Shown: positions 1 to 8,632 of the stretch, piece after piece | How positions within the stretch are numbered: position 1 is the stretch's first letter | Layout of the letters: each line of letters starts with the position of its first letter | Origin: UBA721 sp002705165 | GTDB lineage: Bacteria; Planctomycetota; Planctomycetia; Pirellulales; Pirellulaceae | Length of the DNA: 64,000 nucleotides | NCBI GenBank assembly: GCA_045565995.1 | Contig: JBJLEF010000001.1 | Span: forward strand, 62,001-126,000 | Reading direction: 5' to 3' | Position numbers and translations under genes: made by a program | The notes under the pieces: model-generated | What the model saw: the letters and a program-made list of their open reading frames with translations, nothing else | Database searches by the model: none | What the model was told of the DNA's origin: nothing

Positions 1-1
1 A

Positions 2-166
2 CAGGATGGTTGGAGAATTGCCGGGATGGCAACTAGAGTTGCCGCGAACGAACCGCCAACTTACCTCAACTTCGAAGAGCCGGAAGAAATGATTCGGATT
101 TGGAAAGATGCCGATCGCCGACTGGCTACCCAGCAGGATGAGGGTGCTGCCACAGCCGGCAACTAA
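2..166 (+). CDS. C-terminal end of an unidentified protein (5' truncated)
   Basis: An open frame runs in from the left edge and ends at TAA (164-166), giving the last 54 residues of a protein. The visible part starts with DGWRIAGM, followed by an acidic stretch and a low-complexity Gln/Ala/Thr tail. The phrase DGWRIAG resembles the end of SnoaL/NTF2-like or other small secreted domains, but this is too little to name a family. It is followed 28 bases later by a strong hairpin terminator, which supports a real gene end. Function unknown. Confidence 0.55.
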   Translation, partial: QDGWRIAGMATRVAANEPPTYLNFEEPEEMIRIWKDADRRLATQQDEGAATAGN

Positions 167-193
167 CACCCGAAGATAAGTGGACCTAACAAG

Positions 194-232
194 AAGAGCC
201 ATTCACAATTAACGTGAATGGCTCTTTCTTTT
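194..232 (+). terminator. Rho-independent terminator after the truncated left-edge gene
   Basis: A perfect 13-bp inverted repeat (194-206 with 214-226, 7-base loop AATTAAC) is followed by a T-rich run. It sits between the rightward left-edge gene and the convergent acs gene. The left arm begins with AA, so it could also act weakly on leftward transcripts. Confidence 0.85.
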
Positions 233-255
233 CATGAAGTTGTGATCCGTGCAAG

Positions 256-2211
256 CTACTCGTCGTTCGCTCGCAACTGAGCTAGGACGGAGTAATCTTC
301 AAGCGTTGTCGTATCCCCAACAGCTTCTTTACCCTCAGCGATATCACGCAATAGTCGTCGCATGATTTTACCACTACGGGTTTTTGGTAAAGCCCCGGTA
401 AAACGGATGTCATCAGGTTGAGCTAACGCTCCGATTTCTTTTCGGACATGCATCTTCAGTTCCTGCTTCATCTCATCCGATGCTTCCGCATTAACCAACG
501 TGACAAAGACAGCAACGGCCTGGCCTTTAATCTCATCCTTACGACCAACAGCAGCTGCTTCAGCCACCTTCGGATGACTCACCAAAGCACTTTCCACTTC
601 GATCGTACTCAAACGGTGACCTGAAACATTAATGACATCATCGATACGTCCCATAATCCAGTAGTAACCATCCTGATCACATCGTGCATTATCGCCTGCC
701 AGATATTTACCTTCAAACTTCGACCAGTACTGTTCTTTGTACCGCTCATTGTCACCCCAGATTCCGCGCAACATACCAGGCCATGGATGAGTCATCACAA
801 GCATACCACCCTGATTCTCACCAACTTCCTGTCCGGTCTCATCTAAAATAGCCGGAAGGACTCCGGGCAATGGCTTCGTACAGCTACCTGGCTTTGTAGC
901 AACAGCTCCAGGAAGAGGGCTCATCATGATGCCACCGGTTTCTGTCTGCCACCAGGTATCAACAATCGGGCATCGCTCACCACCAATTTTTTCGTGATAC
1001 CAAATCCAGGCTTCAGGATTAATCCCTTCACCAACGGTACCCAGTAGTCGCAGGCTACTTAAATCATGTTTCTCTACATGCTCGTCACCCCATTTAATAA
1101 AGGCGCGAATCGCCGTGGGTGCTGTATATAGGATCGTAATTTTATGCTTCTCCACCAAATCCCAGAAGCGATCTTCTGCAGGATAGTTCGGAGCACCTTC
1201 AAACATCACACACGTGGCACCGGCACTCAGTGGACCATAAACAATATAACTGTGCCCCGTAATCCAACCACAGTCGGCAGTACACCAGTAGATGTCATCA
1301 TCACGGATATCAAACACCCACTCAAAAGTCTTCTTTACATAGAGGTTATAACCGGCGGTTGTATGTTGGATTCCCTTGGGCTTTCCAGTAGAGCCACTCG
1401 TGTAAAGAATAAAAAGCGGGCTTTCGGAATCAAGCGGCTCGGCCGGGCAGTGATCATCAACCGACTCAACCAATTCGTGCCACCAAATATCTCGTCCTTC
1501 TTTCATCGAAACTTGTGAGTCCGTTCGATTAAGTACGATACAGGTCTCAACCGTCGGAGACTTTTCCAACGCTTCGTCGACAATACTCTTCAATGCCAAC
1601 ACCTTGCCCCGGCGATATCCGCCGTCGGCTGTGAGCTGTATTTTCGCACTGGCATCGTTATTACGATCAGCAATCGACTCCGCAGAAAATCCAGCGAAAA
1701 TCACACTGTGCACAGCACCAATACGAGCACATGCCAGCATGGCAAAGGCAAGTTCGGGAACCATCGGCATATAGATAGAAACGACGTCTCCTTTTTCAAC
1801 ACCCGCTTTTTTGAATGCGTTGGCCAGACGGGAAACTTCGCTGTGAAGTTCTTTGTAAGTGAAAGTCCGAATATCGCCAGGCTCACCTTCCCAAATAATC
1901 GCTGTCTTATCTCCATTGGCTTCCAGATTACGATCGAGGCAGTTGTAGGAAACATTCGTCGTACCACCTAAGAACCATTGCGCGTCTGGTTCCTTCCATT
2001 CGAGCGTTTGTTCGAAGTCCTGAAACCAATGTAACTCTTCTCTGGCTAAGTCACCCCAAAACTTAACTGGATCAGCTGCCGCACGGTCATATAGCTCCTG
2101 GTAGGCCTCCATCGAATTGATTTCGCAGCCCTTTAGAAATTCTTCGGAAGGGGGAAACAACCGGCTTTCCTGCATCACATTATCAATGGAACCGCCCGTG
2201 TTTTCAGACAT
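256..2211 (-). CDS. acs: Acetyl-CoA synthetase (AMP-forming)
   Basis: Activates acetate to acetyl-CoA through acetyl-AMP in the cytoplasm. The 651-residue length is typical of Acs. Seen: an N-terminal ACAS-type domain, the AMP-binding P-loop YTSGSTGKPKG at about 270-280, the TWWQTETGG adenylate motif near 419-427, the hinge and C-terminal motif GRIDDVINVSGHR near 521-533, and the PKTRSGKIMRR motif containing Lys615. That lysine matches the one reversibly acetylated in other bacteria, so post-translational control is likely (inference). It lies about 90 bases downstream of the PmoA-like gene on the same strand, with a possible weak terminator between them, so co-transcription is uncertain. Confidence 0.97.
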   Translation of the reverse strand: MSENTGGSIDNVMQESRLFPPSEEFLKGCEINSMEAYQELYDRAAADPVKFWGDLAREELHWFQDFEQTLEWKEPDAQWFLGGTTNVSYNCLDRNLEANGDKTAIIWEGEPGDIRTFTYKELHSEVSRLANAFKKAGVEKGDVVSIYMPMVPELAFAMLACARIGAVHSVIFAGFSAESIADRNNDASAKIQLTADGGYRRGKVLALKSIVDEALEKSPTVETCIVLNRTDSQVSMKEGRDIWWHELVESVDDHCPAEPLDSESPLFILYTSGSTGKPKGIQHTTAGYNLYVKKTFEWVFDIRDDDIYWCTADCGWITGHSYIVYGPLSAGATCVMFEGAPNYPAEDRFWDLVEKHKITILYTAPTAIRAFIKWGDEHVEKHDLSSLRLLGTVGEGINPEAWIWYHEKIGGERCPIVDTWWQTETGGIMMSPLPGAVATKPGSCTKPLPGVLPAILDETGQEVGENQGGMLVMTHPWPGMLRGIWGDNERYKEQYWSKFEGKYLAGDNARCDQDGYYWIMGRIDDVINVSGHRLSTIEVESALVSHPKVAEAAAVGRKDEIKGQAVAVFVTLVNAEASDEMKQELKMHVRKEIGALAQPDDIRFTGALPKTRSGKIMRRLLRDIAEGKEAVGDTTTLEDYSVLAQLRANDE

Positions 2212-2259
2212 ATTATCTACCTCTATAGAGACGTGTATTCGTATTTAGAATCAAATTCT

Positions 2260-2286
2260 AGATTGCATCGCAGGCGGGTGCAATCT
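2260..2286 (-). terminator. Possible weak terminator of the PmoA-like gene
   Basis: An 8-bp inverted repeat (AGATTGCA with TGCAATCT, 11-base loop) lies just after the PmoA-like stop codon in the leftward direction. The following bases are A/T rich but lack a clean T run, so termination would be partial at best. Confidence 0.35.
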
Positions 2287-2302
2287 TTGGTTTTATCCAG
2301 TT

Positions 2303-3565
2303 TTACTGCTGCAACGCTGTTGGTGAAGTCACAAAATCCCGACTGAATTCATCAATATCCTCAATCGTCATTTCTCCATATTGCAACCAGATCCGATACT
2401 TGAGATGGAGAGGTTTATTTTCTTTGACGGTGTACTCAAAGTAAGATCCAAACCGACCGTAGTTACGTTCACTGAATCTAGCTTCCTTGGGATTTTCCGG
2501 GTGGTCAAGATAACAACAGGTAAGCCTCTCATCACCCAACACAAAGCACAACGCATTCCACTTTAAATTGACATGGTCTTTATTTCCGGGCCAGTTACGA
2601 AAAGCTCCGGGCTCTCCTTTGCCATCCGGACGAACATAATAGGTTTGAGCTGCCGTTTTGTCCGGAATTTCCTGAGAACCTCGAAATTGAAACCCAGCAT
2701 GTTGCGGGTCACCGGCCAACTTAATTTCACCCACCAGCGTTTTCAATTTGGAAGCAAACTCGAGCATCACTCCCCCCTCAACATTGTAGGCGGAAAGTTC
2801 TCGCCATTCTGTGGCGAAGGGCTGGCCGTCTTTGCCTTTCCAATCAATCTCCAACAGATGTCGTCCCAGCACATTTCCAGTGACCTCGGAACGAACTTCC
2901 ACATGCGCTTGTGATTCTCCGCTACGGCAATGCCAGATATCAGCCGCCATCGCCTGCCCATCAACCGAGTAACTTATCTTATTGAAGCCATAGAAAAGAC
3001 CACGATGGTGAGGGAACAAACCGCCGGGCCCCTTGGTAACAAATCCTTTCCCCAGGGGGTCGTAAACATGGTGGTAAACTTTGTAGGTTTCACCAATGCG
3101 TTCCTGACTGGAGGTATCAAGTGTTTCATACATATAACGCATAACAGGCCGGTCACCCAGAATTAAATCCGTCGACAACCCTTCTGTGTCTTCAAAACGA
3201 AAACTGTTTTTTTCAGCTTTATCCGGCAAACCAAATGTTACCGTTGCTTTGACTTTTTTGCCTGCAGGTAATTCTGGAAGAATGAAATGCAACTCACGCC
3301 GACTGGCTATTTCGTCCACGTCTCCCAGTTCACGCAACGAATCCAAACCTAGCCCGCAAACTTGTCCGTGAATTTCGTTACCGTTGATGTTGATCATCGC
3401 CCGACTTGTCATCAACGCCTCTTTGGCGTCAACAATTACTTTCACCGGTGTTCCCGTTCGATCATGTTCACCAGACTGAATCTCAATGCCAATCTCGGCT
3501 TGGGAAACAGAAACGCTGAATAAAAAGAAGACGCCAACGAGCAGAGGATATAGTGCAATTCTCAT
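2303..3565 (-). CDS. Secreted PmoA/DUF6807-like protein
   Basis: About 420 residues beginning with a signal peptide (basic start, hydrophobic LYPLLVGVFFLFSVSVS, cleavage near SQA). The body resembles the PmoA-like family (DUF6807), common in planctomycetes and Bacteroidetes. Seen: HHRGLFYGFNKI in the middle, an HCRSGESQAHVEV segment, and a C-terminal YFEYTV...YRIWLQYGE segment. The family is named after a methane-oxygenase-like annotation, but no oxygenase activity is established and this is not a methane oxidation locus. A carbohydrate-related periplasmic role is only a guess. ATG at 3565 is chosen over a GTG two codons upstream because AAGGG sits 5 bases before it. Confidence 0.75.
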   Translation of the reverse strand: MRIALYPLLVGVFFLFSVSVSQAEIGIEIQSGEHDRTGTPVKVIVDAKEALMTSRAMININGNEIHGQVCGLGLDSLRELGDVDEIASRRELHFILPELPAGKKVKATVTFGLPDKAEKNSFRFEDTEGLSTDLILGDRPVMRYMYETLDTSSQERIGETYKVYHHVYDPLGKGFVTKGPGGLFPHHRGLFYGFNKISYSVDGQAMAADIWHCRSGESQAHVEVRSEVTGNVLGRHLLEIDWKGKDGQPFATEWRELSAYNVEGGVMLEFASKLKTLVGEIKLAGDPQHAGFQFRGSQEIPDKTAAQTYYVRPDGKGEPGAFRNWPGNKDHVNLKWNALCFVLGDERLTCCYLDHPENPKEARFSERNYGRFGSYFEYTVKENKPLHLKYRIWLQYGEMTIEDIDEFSRDFVTSPTALQQ

Positions 3566-3674
3566 ATGCACCCTTTCAGTGATATCAGAGTTAGTAATTA
3601 GGCTCTAAATAACCTTAACGCTCGTTAGGTTGCCGAACGCGTTCGGTTAGATTGCATGCTATTCTAACTCAAAT

Positions 3675-4412
3675 TCATCCCCATCGCAGCCAGTTGCGAA
3701 TCCCCAGCTTGAACATCGTCCATAAGGAATGCAATGCTTCCTGACGATTCAATTTAGATTGTCCATATTCACGATCCACAAAGATAATCGGAATTTCAAC
3801 CATGCGTGCTCCCAGACGTTTCAGGTGCCAGAGGAATTCCTCGAAAAATGAATATCCGGTCGACTGGATTGCTGAAAAATCCAGCTTTTCGAGCAAATCA
3901 GTCCGGCAACAGCGAAAGGCACCGGAGCAATCTTTCGGAGACAGCCCCATCAAAATTCGCGCATAAAGATTCACACCGCGACTCATGATCCTTCGCTTAA
4001 GAGGCCACCCTGTTACTCCCCCCCCAGGACAATATCGCGAGCCAATGACCACATCGGCGATCGGTCGTTTTGGATCTCCCATTGCTTGAACCAGAGCCGG
4101 CAATTTATCCGGTGGATGGCTAAAGTCCGCATCCATGCCAATCCACAAACTATATCCCTGTTCCACGGCGTACTGCATTCCACAGATCGTGGCAGTTCCT
4201 AAACCTTGCTTACTTCCACGTTGAATATGATGAAACCAGTCATGCCCCTGCTCAAACTGTTCACACCAGTCGCCTGTTCCGTCGGGACTGCCGTCATCAA
4301 TCACAAGCACATGGATATCGCCCACCGCTTTGCGAATCGCAACAACAAGGCGTTCAATATTTTCCCGTTCGTTGTAGGTAGCAACAGAAACAATTACTTT
4401 CCAGTCGTTCAT
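3675..4412 (-). CDS. Polyprenol-phosphate mannosyltransferase-like GT2 (DPM1 type)
   Basis: Transfers a hexose, in characterised relatives mannose from GDP-mannose, to a polyprenyl phosphate at the inner face of the membrane. Seen: GT-A fold start VATYNERENIERLV, VIDDGSPDGTG at about 37-47, the metal-binding DAD at 94-96 in GMDADFSHPP, and the family C-terminal motif FVDREYGQSKLN at about 211-222. At 245 residues it is the short form without the C-terminal membrane domain. Its start codon overlaps the epimerase stop by 4 bases (ATGA), indicating translational coupling. The sugar specificity is not readable from the sequence. Confidence 0.85.
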   Translation of the reverse strand: MNDWKVIVSVATYNERENIERLVVAIRKAVGDIHVLVIDDGSPDGTGDWCEQFEQGHDWFHHIQRGSKQGLGTATICGMQYAVEQGYSLWIGMDADFSHPPDKLPALVQAMGDPKRPIADVVIGSRYCPGGGVTGWPLKRRIMSRGVNLYARILMGLSPKDCSGAFRCCRTDLLEKLDFSAIQSTGYSFFEEFLWHLKRLGARMVEIPIIFVDREYGQSKLNRQEALHSLWTMFKLGIRNWLRWG

Positions 4413-5347
4413 TCCACATCACCCCGAAAGGCTTTGACTGTAGCTTCCAGGCCTACCTCGATACCAACTGTTGGCACATACCCCAGCAAGTCGGTTGCTT
4501 TAGAGATATTAGCACAGCTATGAAGGATATCTCCTTCACGAGCCTCTGAGAATTCAGGACTCACATCACACTGAAGGTAGCGGCTCAAAAACCCCGTCAA
4601 TTCGAGTAAAGAAATGCTACGGCCGTTGGCAATATTGATACTTTGCCCGGATATATCCTGAGCATCGGCAGCCAACAAGTTGGCTGCCACAATATTTTCA
4701 ACGAAGGTAAAGTCTCGTGACTGGGTTCCGTCACCAAAAATCATTGGCTGCTGTCCATCCAGAATCAACGTAATGAATCTTGGAATCACAGCCGAATAAG
4801 GTCCTGATGGATCCTGCCCGGGACCAAACACATTGAAATACCGAAGGACCACTGTCTCGAGCCTGCCTGATGCAGCCATCGCATGACAATGTTCTTCGCC
4901 CTGATATTTGGAAATACCATAGGGCGAGATCGGTGCAATTTCATCTGTCTCTGTTTGAATTGGATTAGTAACATCCCCATAACAACTGCTCGAGCCCGCA
5001 TAAATGACGCGGCGACAATCCGTGCGGGCAGCCGCCTCCAATACTCGCCAAGTACCTTCCCCATTGATTTCCATCGTATGCTGAGGGTTTTCCAGCGAGT
5101 AGGGAACAGAAACCTGAGCCGCCTGATGATAAATCAACTCGGAGTTGTTTACCGCGCGAGCCAAAGAACCCTCGTCCAGAATAGAGCCTTCCACCAATTC
5201 AATGTGTTCCAACACGTCCTGAAGATTCGAAAGGTGGCCGGTGGAAAAATTATCTATCACACAAACTTCATGTCCTTTGGCAAGGAGTGCATGAACCAAA
5301 TGAGATCCAATAAATCCGGCACCACCCGTAACGGTAACTCTAGACAT
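4409..5347 (-). CDS. NAD-dependent NDP-sugar epimerase/dehydratase (extended SDR)
   Basis: Rossmann nucleotide site TGGAGFIGSH at the N-terminus, IDNFSTGH after strand 2 (NAD preference), SSSCYGD and the catalytic YGISK (Tyr-x-x-x-Lys), then the RYFNVFGPGQDPSGPYSAVIPRF region typical of UDP-glucose or UDP-N-acetylglucosamine 4-epimerases. About 312 residues, full length. ATG at 5347 is preferred to an upstream TTG at 5353. It lies 18 bases after the ExeA-like gene and overlaps the GT2 gene, so the three form one unit, probably for a surface glycan or glycoprotein. Substrate unknown. Confidence 0.88.
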   Translation of the reverse strand: MSRVTVTGGAGFIGSHLVHALLAKGHEVCVIDNFSTGHLSNLQDVLEHIELVEGSILDEGSLARAVNNSELIYHQAAQVSVPYSLENPQHTMEINGEGTWRVLEAAARTDCRRVIYAGSSSCYGDVTNPIQTETDEIAPISPYGISKYQGEEHCHAMAASGRLETVVLRYFNVFGPGQDPSGPYSAVIPRFITLILDGQQPMIFGDGTQSRDFTFVENIVAANLLAADAQDISGQSINIANGRSISLLELTGFLSRYLQCDVSPEFSEAREGDILHSCANISKATDLLGYVPTVGIEVGLEATVKAFRGDVE

Positions 5348-5365
5348 CAGCAAATACTCGGAATG

Positions 5366-6256
5366 TTAATCAGACAACAGCCCGAATTCGATGGAACTAG
5401 AAGCCGGAGTTACAGGTTGAGCGAGCTCTTCCTGCGTCTTGGGTTCTGGAAGTTGCTGGAGATCTGACCACGCCAGTTCGATATCGTAAGAATCCAACGT
5501 AGCCTGCTCCCGCTTCATTCCGAGTAACATTGCCCGGTCTACTAATTGCACAATAATTCGAGGCACACCTTCGGTGTATTCATAAATTTTGCGCAACGCA
5601 TCCCGAGTAAACAACTCGGAAATCACGCCGCCGGCCGTGGTAATACAATCCCCGATCATCGCGCGTGTTTCCATGGCGGACAACGCTGAAAGGTAGCAGC
5701 GGTGAACAATACGCTGATTGAGTGAGGCCAGCGTCGGATACGCTAGCGAATCTTCGAGTTTGAGTGCCCCGGCTAAGACCAGATGCACTCGGGTAGCACC
5801 ACCGTATACAAGGCTGGTCAATTGGCGGCACTCTTCCAATATTTCTGCAGATAGCTGATGTGCATCATCAATAATTAGAAGCAAGGAACGGGGATGTTCA
5901 TCAAGATTAAACAAGTGTTGCTGAATGGCCGCCCGGTTTTGAGCTTCGGAATTTCGCGCGTTGCAAATCCCCAAAGCAAGGACCACACTCTCAAGGAACG
6001 CATGACGACTCGAAAACACTCCATGCTGAAAATAAATAACCTGATGACTGAACTGAAAGTGCTCAACTAACAATTGGCATACAGAGGATTTGCCGGTCCC
6101 GGTAGGACCAGCTACTAACGAGACACCTTCACTCCGGGTCACAATCCGCACTAGCTGGGAAAGTGAGTCACGTACATAGTCGACGGCAAAGAAACATTCC
6201 GTATTAGGTGAGCAATTAAACGGACGTCCGCTCAATTGATAATAAGATTCATACAT
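5366..6256 (-). CDS. ExeA/GspA-like AAA ATPase
   Basis: A 296-residue AAA ATPase of the ExeA family. It starts with the family phrase YYQLSGRPFNCSPNTECFF, then Walker A GPTGTGKSS at about 50-58 and Walker B LLLIIDDAHQ at about 125-134, with a helical lid containing GVPRIIVQLVDRAML. Relatives help secretin or type II/IV secretion assembly, or act as general regulatory ATPases. Unlike GspA/ExeA there is no C-terminal transmembrane and peptidoglycan-binding part. Here it leads an epimerase-glycosyltransferase group, a context often seen in polysaccharide export loci (inference). The acidic end contains SSSIEFGLLSD. Confidence 0.8.
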   Translation of the reverse strand: MYESYYQLSGRPFNCSPNTECFFAVDYVRDSLSQLVRIVTRSEGVSLVAGPTGTGKSSVCQLLVEHFQFSHQVIYFQHGVFSSRHAFLESVVLALGICNARNSEAQNRAAIQQHLFNLDEHPRSLLLIIDDAHQLSAEILEECRQLTSLVYGGATRVHLVLAGALKLEDSLAYPTLASLNQRIVHRCYLSALSAMETRAMIGDCITTAGGVISELFTRDALRKIYEYTEGVPRIIVQLVDRAMLLGMKREQATLDSYDIELAWSDLQQLPEPKTQEELAQPVTPASSSIEFGLLSD

Positions 6257-6469
6257 GGCTTGTGGCTTCCTACCCCTGAACTAACCTGAAGGGTCAGATA
6301 ATTAAAAACCGACCGGCTCATCTTTATTGTTCGGCAGATACCATTTAATCGCTGTAAAATGATGGTTCGCAGATTGCAAGTCTCGCTATCTCCTCCATCT
6401 TATAACGAGAAGCGTTAAAATATGACGGTTCGCTAAAAGGTAGCGACCCGAAGAGGCAAATTGAATCCC

Positions 6470-7147
6470 ATGACACAACTATTCCAAACCAAAGTATGCG
6501 GCATCACTTCTATAGAAGATGCCAAAATGTGCGTAGAGGCAGGCGTAGACGCCATTGGTTTGAATTTTTTCCACGCAAGTCCGCGGAGTATTTCTTCGCA
6601 GTTGGCTATCACGATTGCCGAAGCTGTACGTGGCGAGATCAAACTGGTCGGCCTGTTTGTCAACGAAACTCTTGAAGTTATTCGTGACTTACAAACAGCA
6701 ATCGGCTTTGATTATATCCAACTGCATGGAGACGAAGATCCTTACTACCTCAAGAATCTATCCCCCCTGCCGATCATCAAAGCTTTTCGATGCCAATCTA
6801 CCGACCCGACACAAATTATTGATTATCTCGCAGCGTGTACCACCTTCGATGTAACAATCCAGGCGATCCTGTTAGATGCCTATCAACCAGGAGCCTATGG
6901 CGGAACTGGTCAACAACTAGACTGGGAAACACTCAATTTTAAGGATAGTTATTTCGGGGGGTATCCTGTTGTCCTTGCGGGCGGCATTACGGACGAGAAT
7001 GTCATCGATGCAATCATGACTGCGCGACCGCAAGCTGTCGATACGGCCAGTGGAGTTGAGTCTGCACCCGGCCGAAAAGACCACGACAAAGTTCGCGGTT
7101 TCTCAAAGCGGGCACGCCTGACTTTTGATTCACTCGAAACTAACTAA
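6470..7147 (+). CDS. trpF: Phosphoribosylanthranilate isomerase
   Basis: Third step of tryptophan synthesis from anthranilate, an Amadori rearrangement on a TIM barrel. Seen: KVCGIT with the catalytic Cys at the first strand, GLNFFHASPR, VGLFVN, IQLHGDED, LLDAYQPGAYGGTGQQLDW with the catalytic Asp, VLAGGIT, and DTASGVESAPGRKD at the phosphate site. About 225 residues, normal. Two starts compete: TTG at 6461 and ATG at 6470, with AAGAGG 4 or 13 bases upstream. No other trp gene is in the window, so it is a stand-alone copy. It converges with the DUF1015 gene. Confidence 0.95.
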   Translation: MTQLFQTKVCGITSIEDAKMCVEAGVDAIGLNFFHASPRSISSQLAITIAEAVRGEIKLVGLFVNETLEVIRDLQTAIGFDYIQLHGDEDPYYLKNLSPLPIIKAFRCQSTDPTQIIDYLAACTTFDVTIQAILLDAYQPGAYGGTGQQLDWETLNFKDSYFGGYPVVLAGGITDENVIDAIMTARPQAVDTASGVESAPGRKDHDKVRGFSKRARLTFDSLETN

Positions 7148-7167
7148 GTCGGTACGCCTCGCTGAAG

Positions 7168-8487
7168 CTATTGCAGGCTATTCATTACCAGACCGCTCAG
7201 AAGTTTTGGATAGAAGTAGGTGCTTTTGGCTGGCATCCGCTCACCATTCTTACTGATCGTCCGGATGTGCTCTAAAGTGGCTGGCATCACCAGCGCGGCC
7301 AGGCCGAATGATTCCCCATCATCATCGCTACCGGCTTTAAGACTATCAACGACTTCCTGAACAAGGTGCACATATTTAGGCTTCGGCAGTGAATCATGGC
7401 CAAGACAGGTTTGGATCAGCAAGCGATGCAGTATGGACACTCCTAAACCTTGCCAGTCATCGGTACGGTCACTGGCGACTTTGGCAAGCTTTTCCAAACC
7501 GTTTGTATTGAGTGTTGCAAGAACCCAGGTATCATCAACCGGGCAGTACAATCCCACCGCATCCTGAGAGTCATCGACTTCAATCTGTTCCCAAACGGTA
7601 CCTGCAAGGTCGCAGCCAGTGCCAATCACTTCCGTGTCAAACTCGGTTTCAATTTTGGAAATCAAGGTTCCCGAGTCATAGGCAGGCAACCCTTTGAACA
7701 AACGATGAGTTGGAAGAACAATCATCCCTTGGTCATTCATACTGACACACATTGTTAGTACGCAGTTAGCCGGATGCCGGTCGGTCAATTCCCCAGACTC
7801 ACGCAGCTGTTGTTGGTAATTACAGGCTGTCTCATACCGATGATGCCCATCTGCGATGTACATCGCTTTATCTGACATTTTAGCTTGCAACCCCAAGATC
7901 GTCTGCAAATCATCGACGACCCACAGCCGGTGCACAACTCCCAGATGATCCGTCGCTTCCAACGGTGTCTTTCCAACAATCGCCCTTTCCAGAATAGACT
8001 GAGCCTGATTTTCTTCGTCAGGATAGATCCCAAAGATCTGACTCAGGTTTGCTCTGGTGGCATTAAATAGTTTCAGACGGTCGACCTTGGCTGCTGAGTG
8101 AGTTTCTTCATGAGGGTATACTTTCCCTTCACCAAGCTTCTCCAACTGCATACGGCACATAAAACCTTTTCGCACAAAGGTCGTGTCGGAATAAGTAAAT
8201 TCCTGATGATAGACGTACACGGATGCATGAGATTCAGCTGACAACACACCTTCGCGTTGCCACTGTCTTAGGAATCGAGCGGCACGCTCATATTTTTCAT
8301 CACCGGATTCATCCCCCGGTTCTTCCCGATTGAGAATCAAACGAATTACATTTGCCGGGTGCATTTCATATAGCTGGTTTTGGAATTCAGGATCGATCAC
8401 ATCATAAGGTGGCGCGATCACATCACTTAAAGATCCAACATGTGCCAGGTCATAACGTAATCCCTGGAAAGCTTCAATCTGAACCAT
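7168..8487 (-). CDS. DUF1015 family protein (SerK-like)
   Basis: About 439 residues. Opens with the DUF1015 signature: FQGLRYD, then SDVIAPPYDVI and HPANVIRLILNREEPGD, followed by YVYHQEF, YPHEETHSAAKVDRLKLFNAT, and the conserved YIADGHHRYET loop. An archaeal member of this family is a free-serine kinase related to the ParB/Srx fold. Whether the bacterial proteins share that activity is not settled. ATG at 8487 is used because the family match begins there. The upstream region carries two parS-like sites. A link to the nearby parAB locus is positional only. Confidence 0.85.
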   Translation of the reverse strand: MVQIEAFQGLRYDLAHVGSLSDVIAPPYDVIDPEFQNQLYEMHPANVIRLILNREEPGDESGDEKYERAARFLRQWQREGVLSAESHASVYVYHQEFTYSDTTFVRKGFMCRMQLEKLGEGKVYPHEETHSAAKVDRLKLFNATRANLSQIFGIYPDEENQAQSILERAIVGKTPLEATDHLGVVHRLWVVDDLQTILGLQAKMSDKAMYIADGHHRYETACNYQQQLRESGELTDRHPANCVLTMCVSMNDQGMIVLPTHRLFKGLPAYDSGTLISKIETEFDTEVIGTGCDLAGTVWEQIEVDDSQDAVGLYCPVDDTWVLATLNTNGLEKLAKVASDRTDDWQGLGVSILHRLLIQTCLGHDSLPKPKYVHLVQEVVDSLKAGSDDDGESFGLAALVMPATLEHIRTISKNGERMPAKSTYFYPKLLSGLVMNSLQ

Positions 8488-8542
8488 CGTGCTCTCAGAT
8501 TCCTTCAAACAAAAACTATTGTTAACGCCAACTGTTTTTTAA

Positions 8543-8558
8543 GGTTTCACGTGAAACA
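8543..8558. other. parS-like centromere site 1
   Basis: Contains the perfect 14-base palindrome GTTTCACGTGAAAC (8544-8557), matching the widely conserved chromosomal parS consensus bound by ParB/Spo0J. It lies between the DUF1015 gene and ahcY, 1.8 kb from parA. Confidence 0.88.
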
Positions 8559-8600
8559 TTTATTTGACGGGATCGATTCCTTCAGGACAAAGACCCACAT

Positions 8601-8616
8601 CGTTTCACGTGAAACC
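8601..8616. other. parS-like centromere site 2
   Basis: Second perfect GTTTCACGTGAAAC palindrome (8602-8615), 58 bases centre to centre from site 1, just downstream of the ahcY stop codon in the same gap. Confidence 0.88.
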
Positions 8617-8632
8617 TTGTGTGGTCGTATGG

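Noticed and set aside
4883..5467. 194-codon plus-strand frame
   Set aside because: Antisense to the epimerase and ExeA-like genes, both of which have clear motifs. The translation shows no domain-like pattern.
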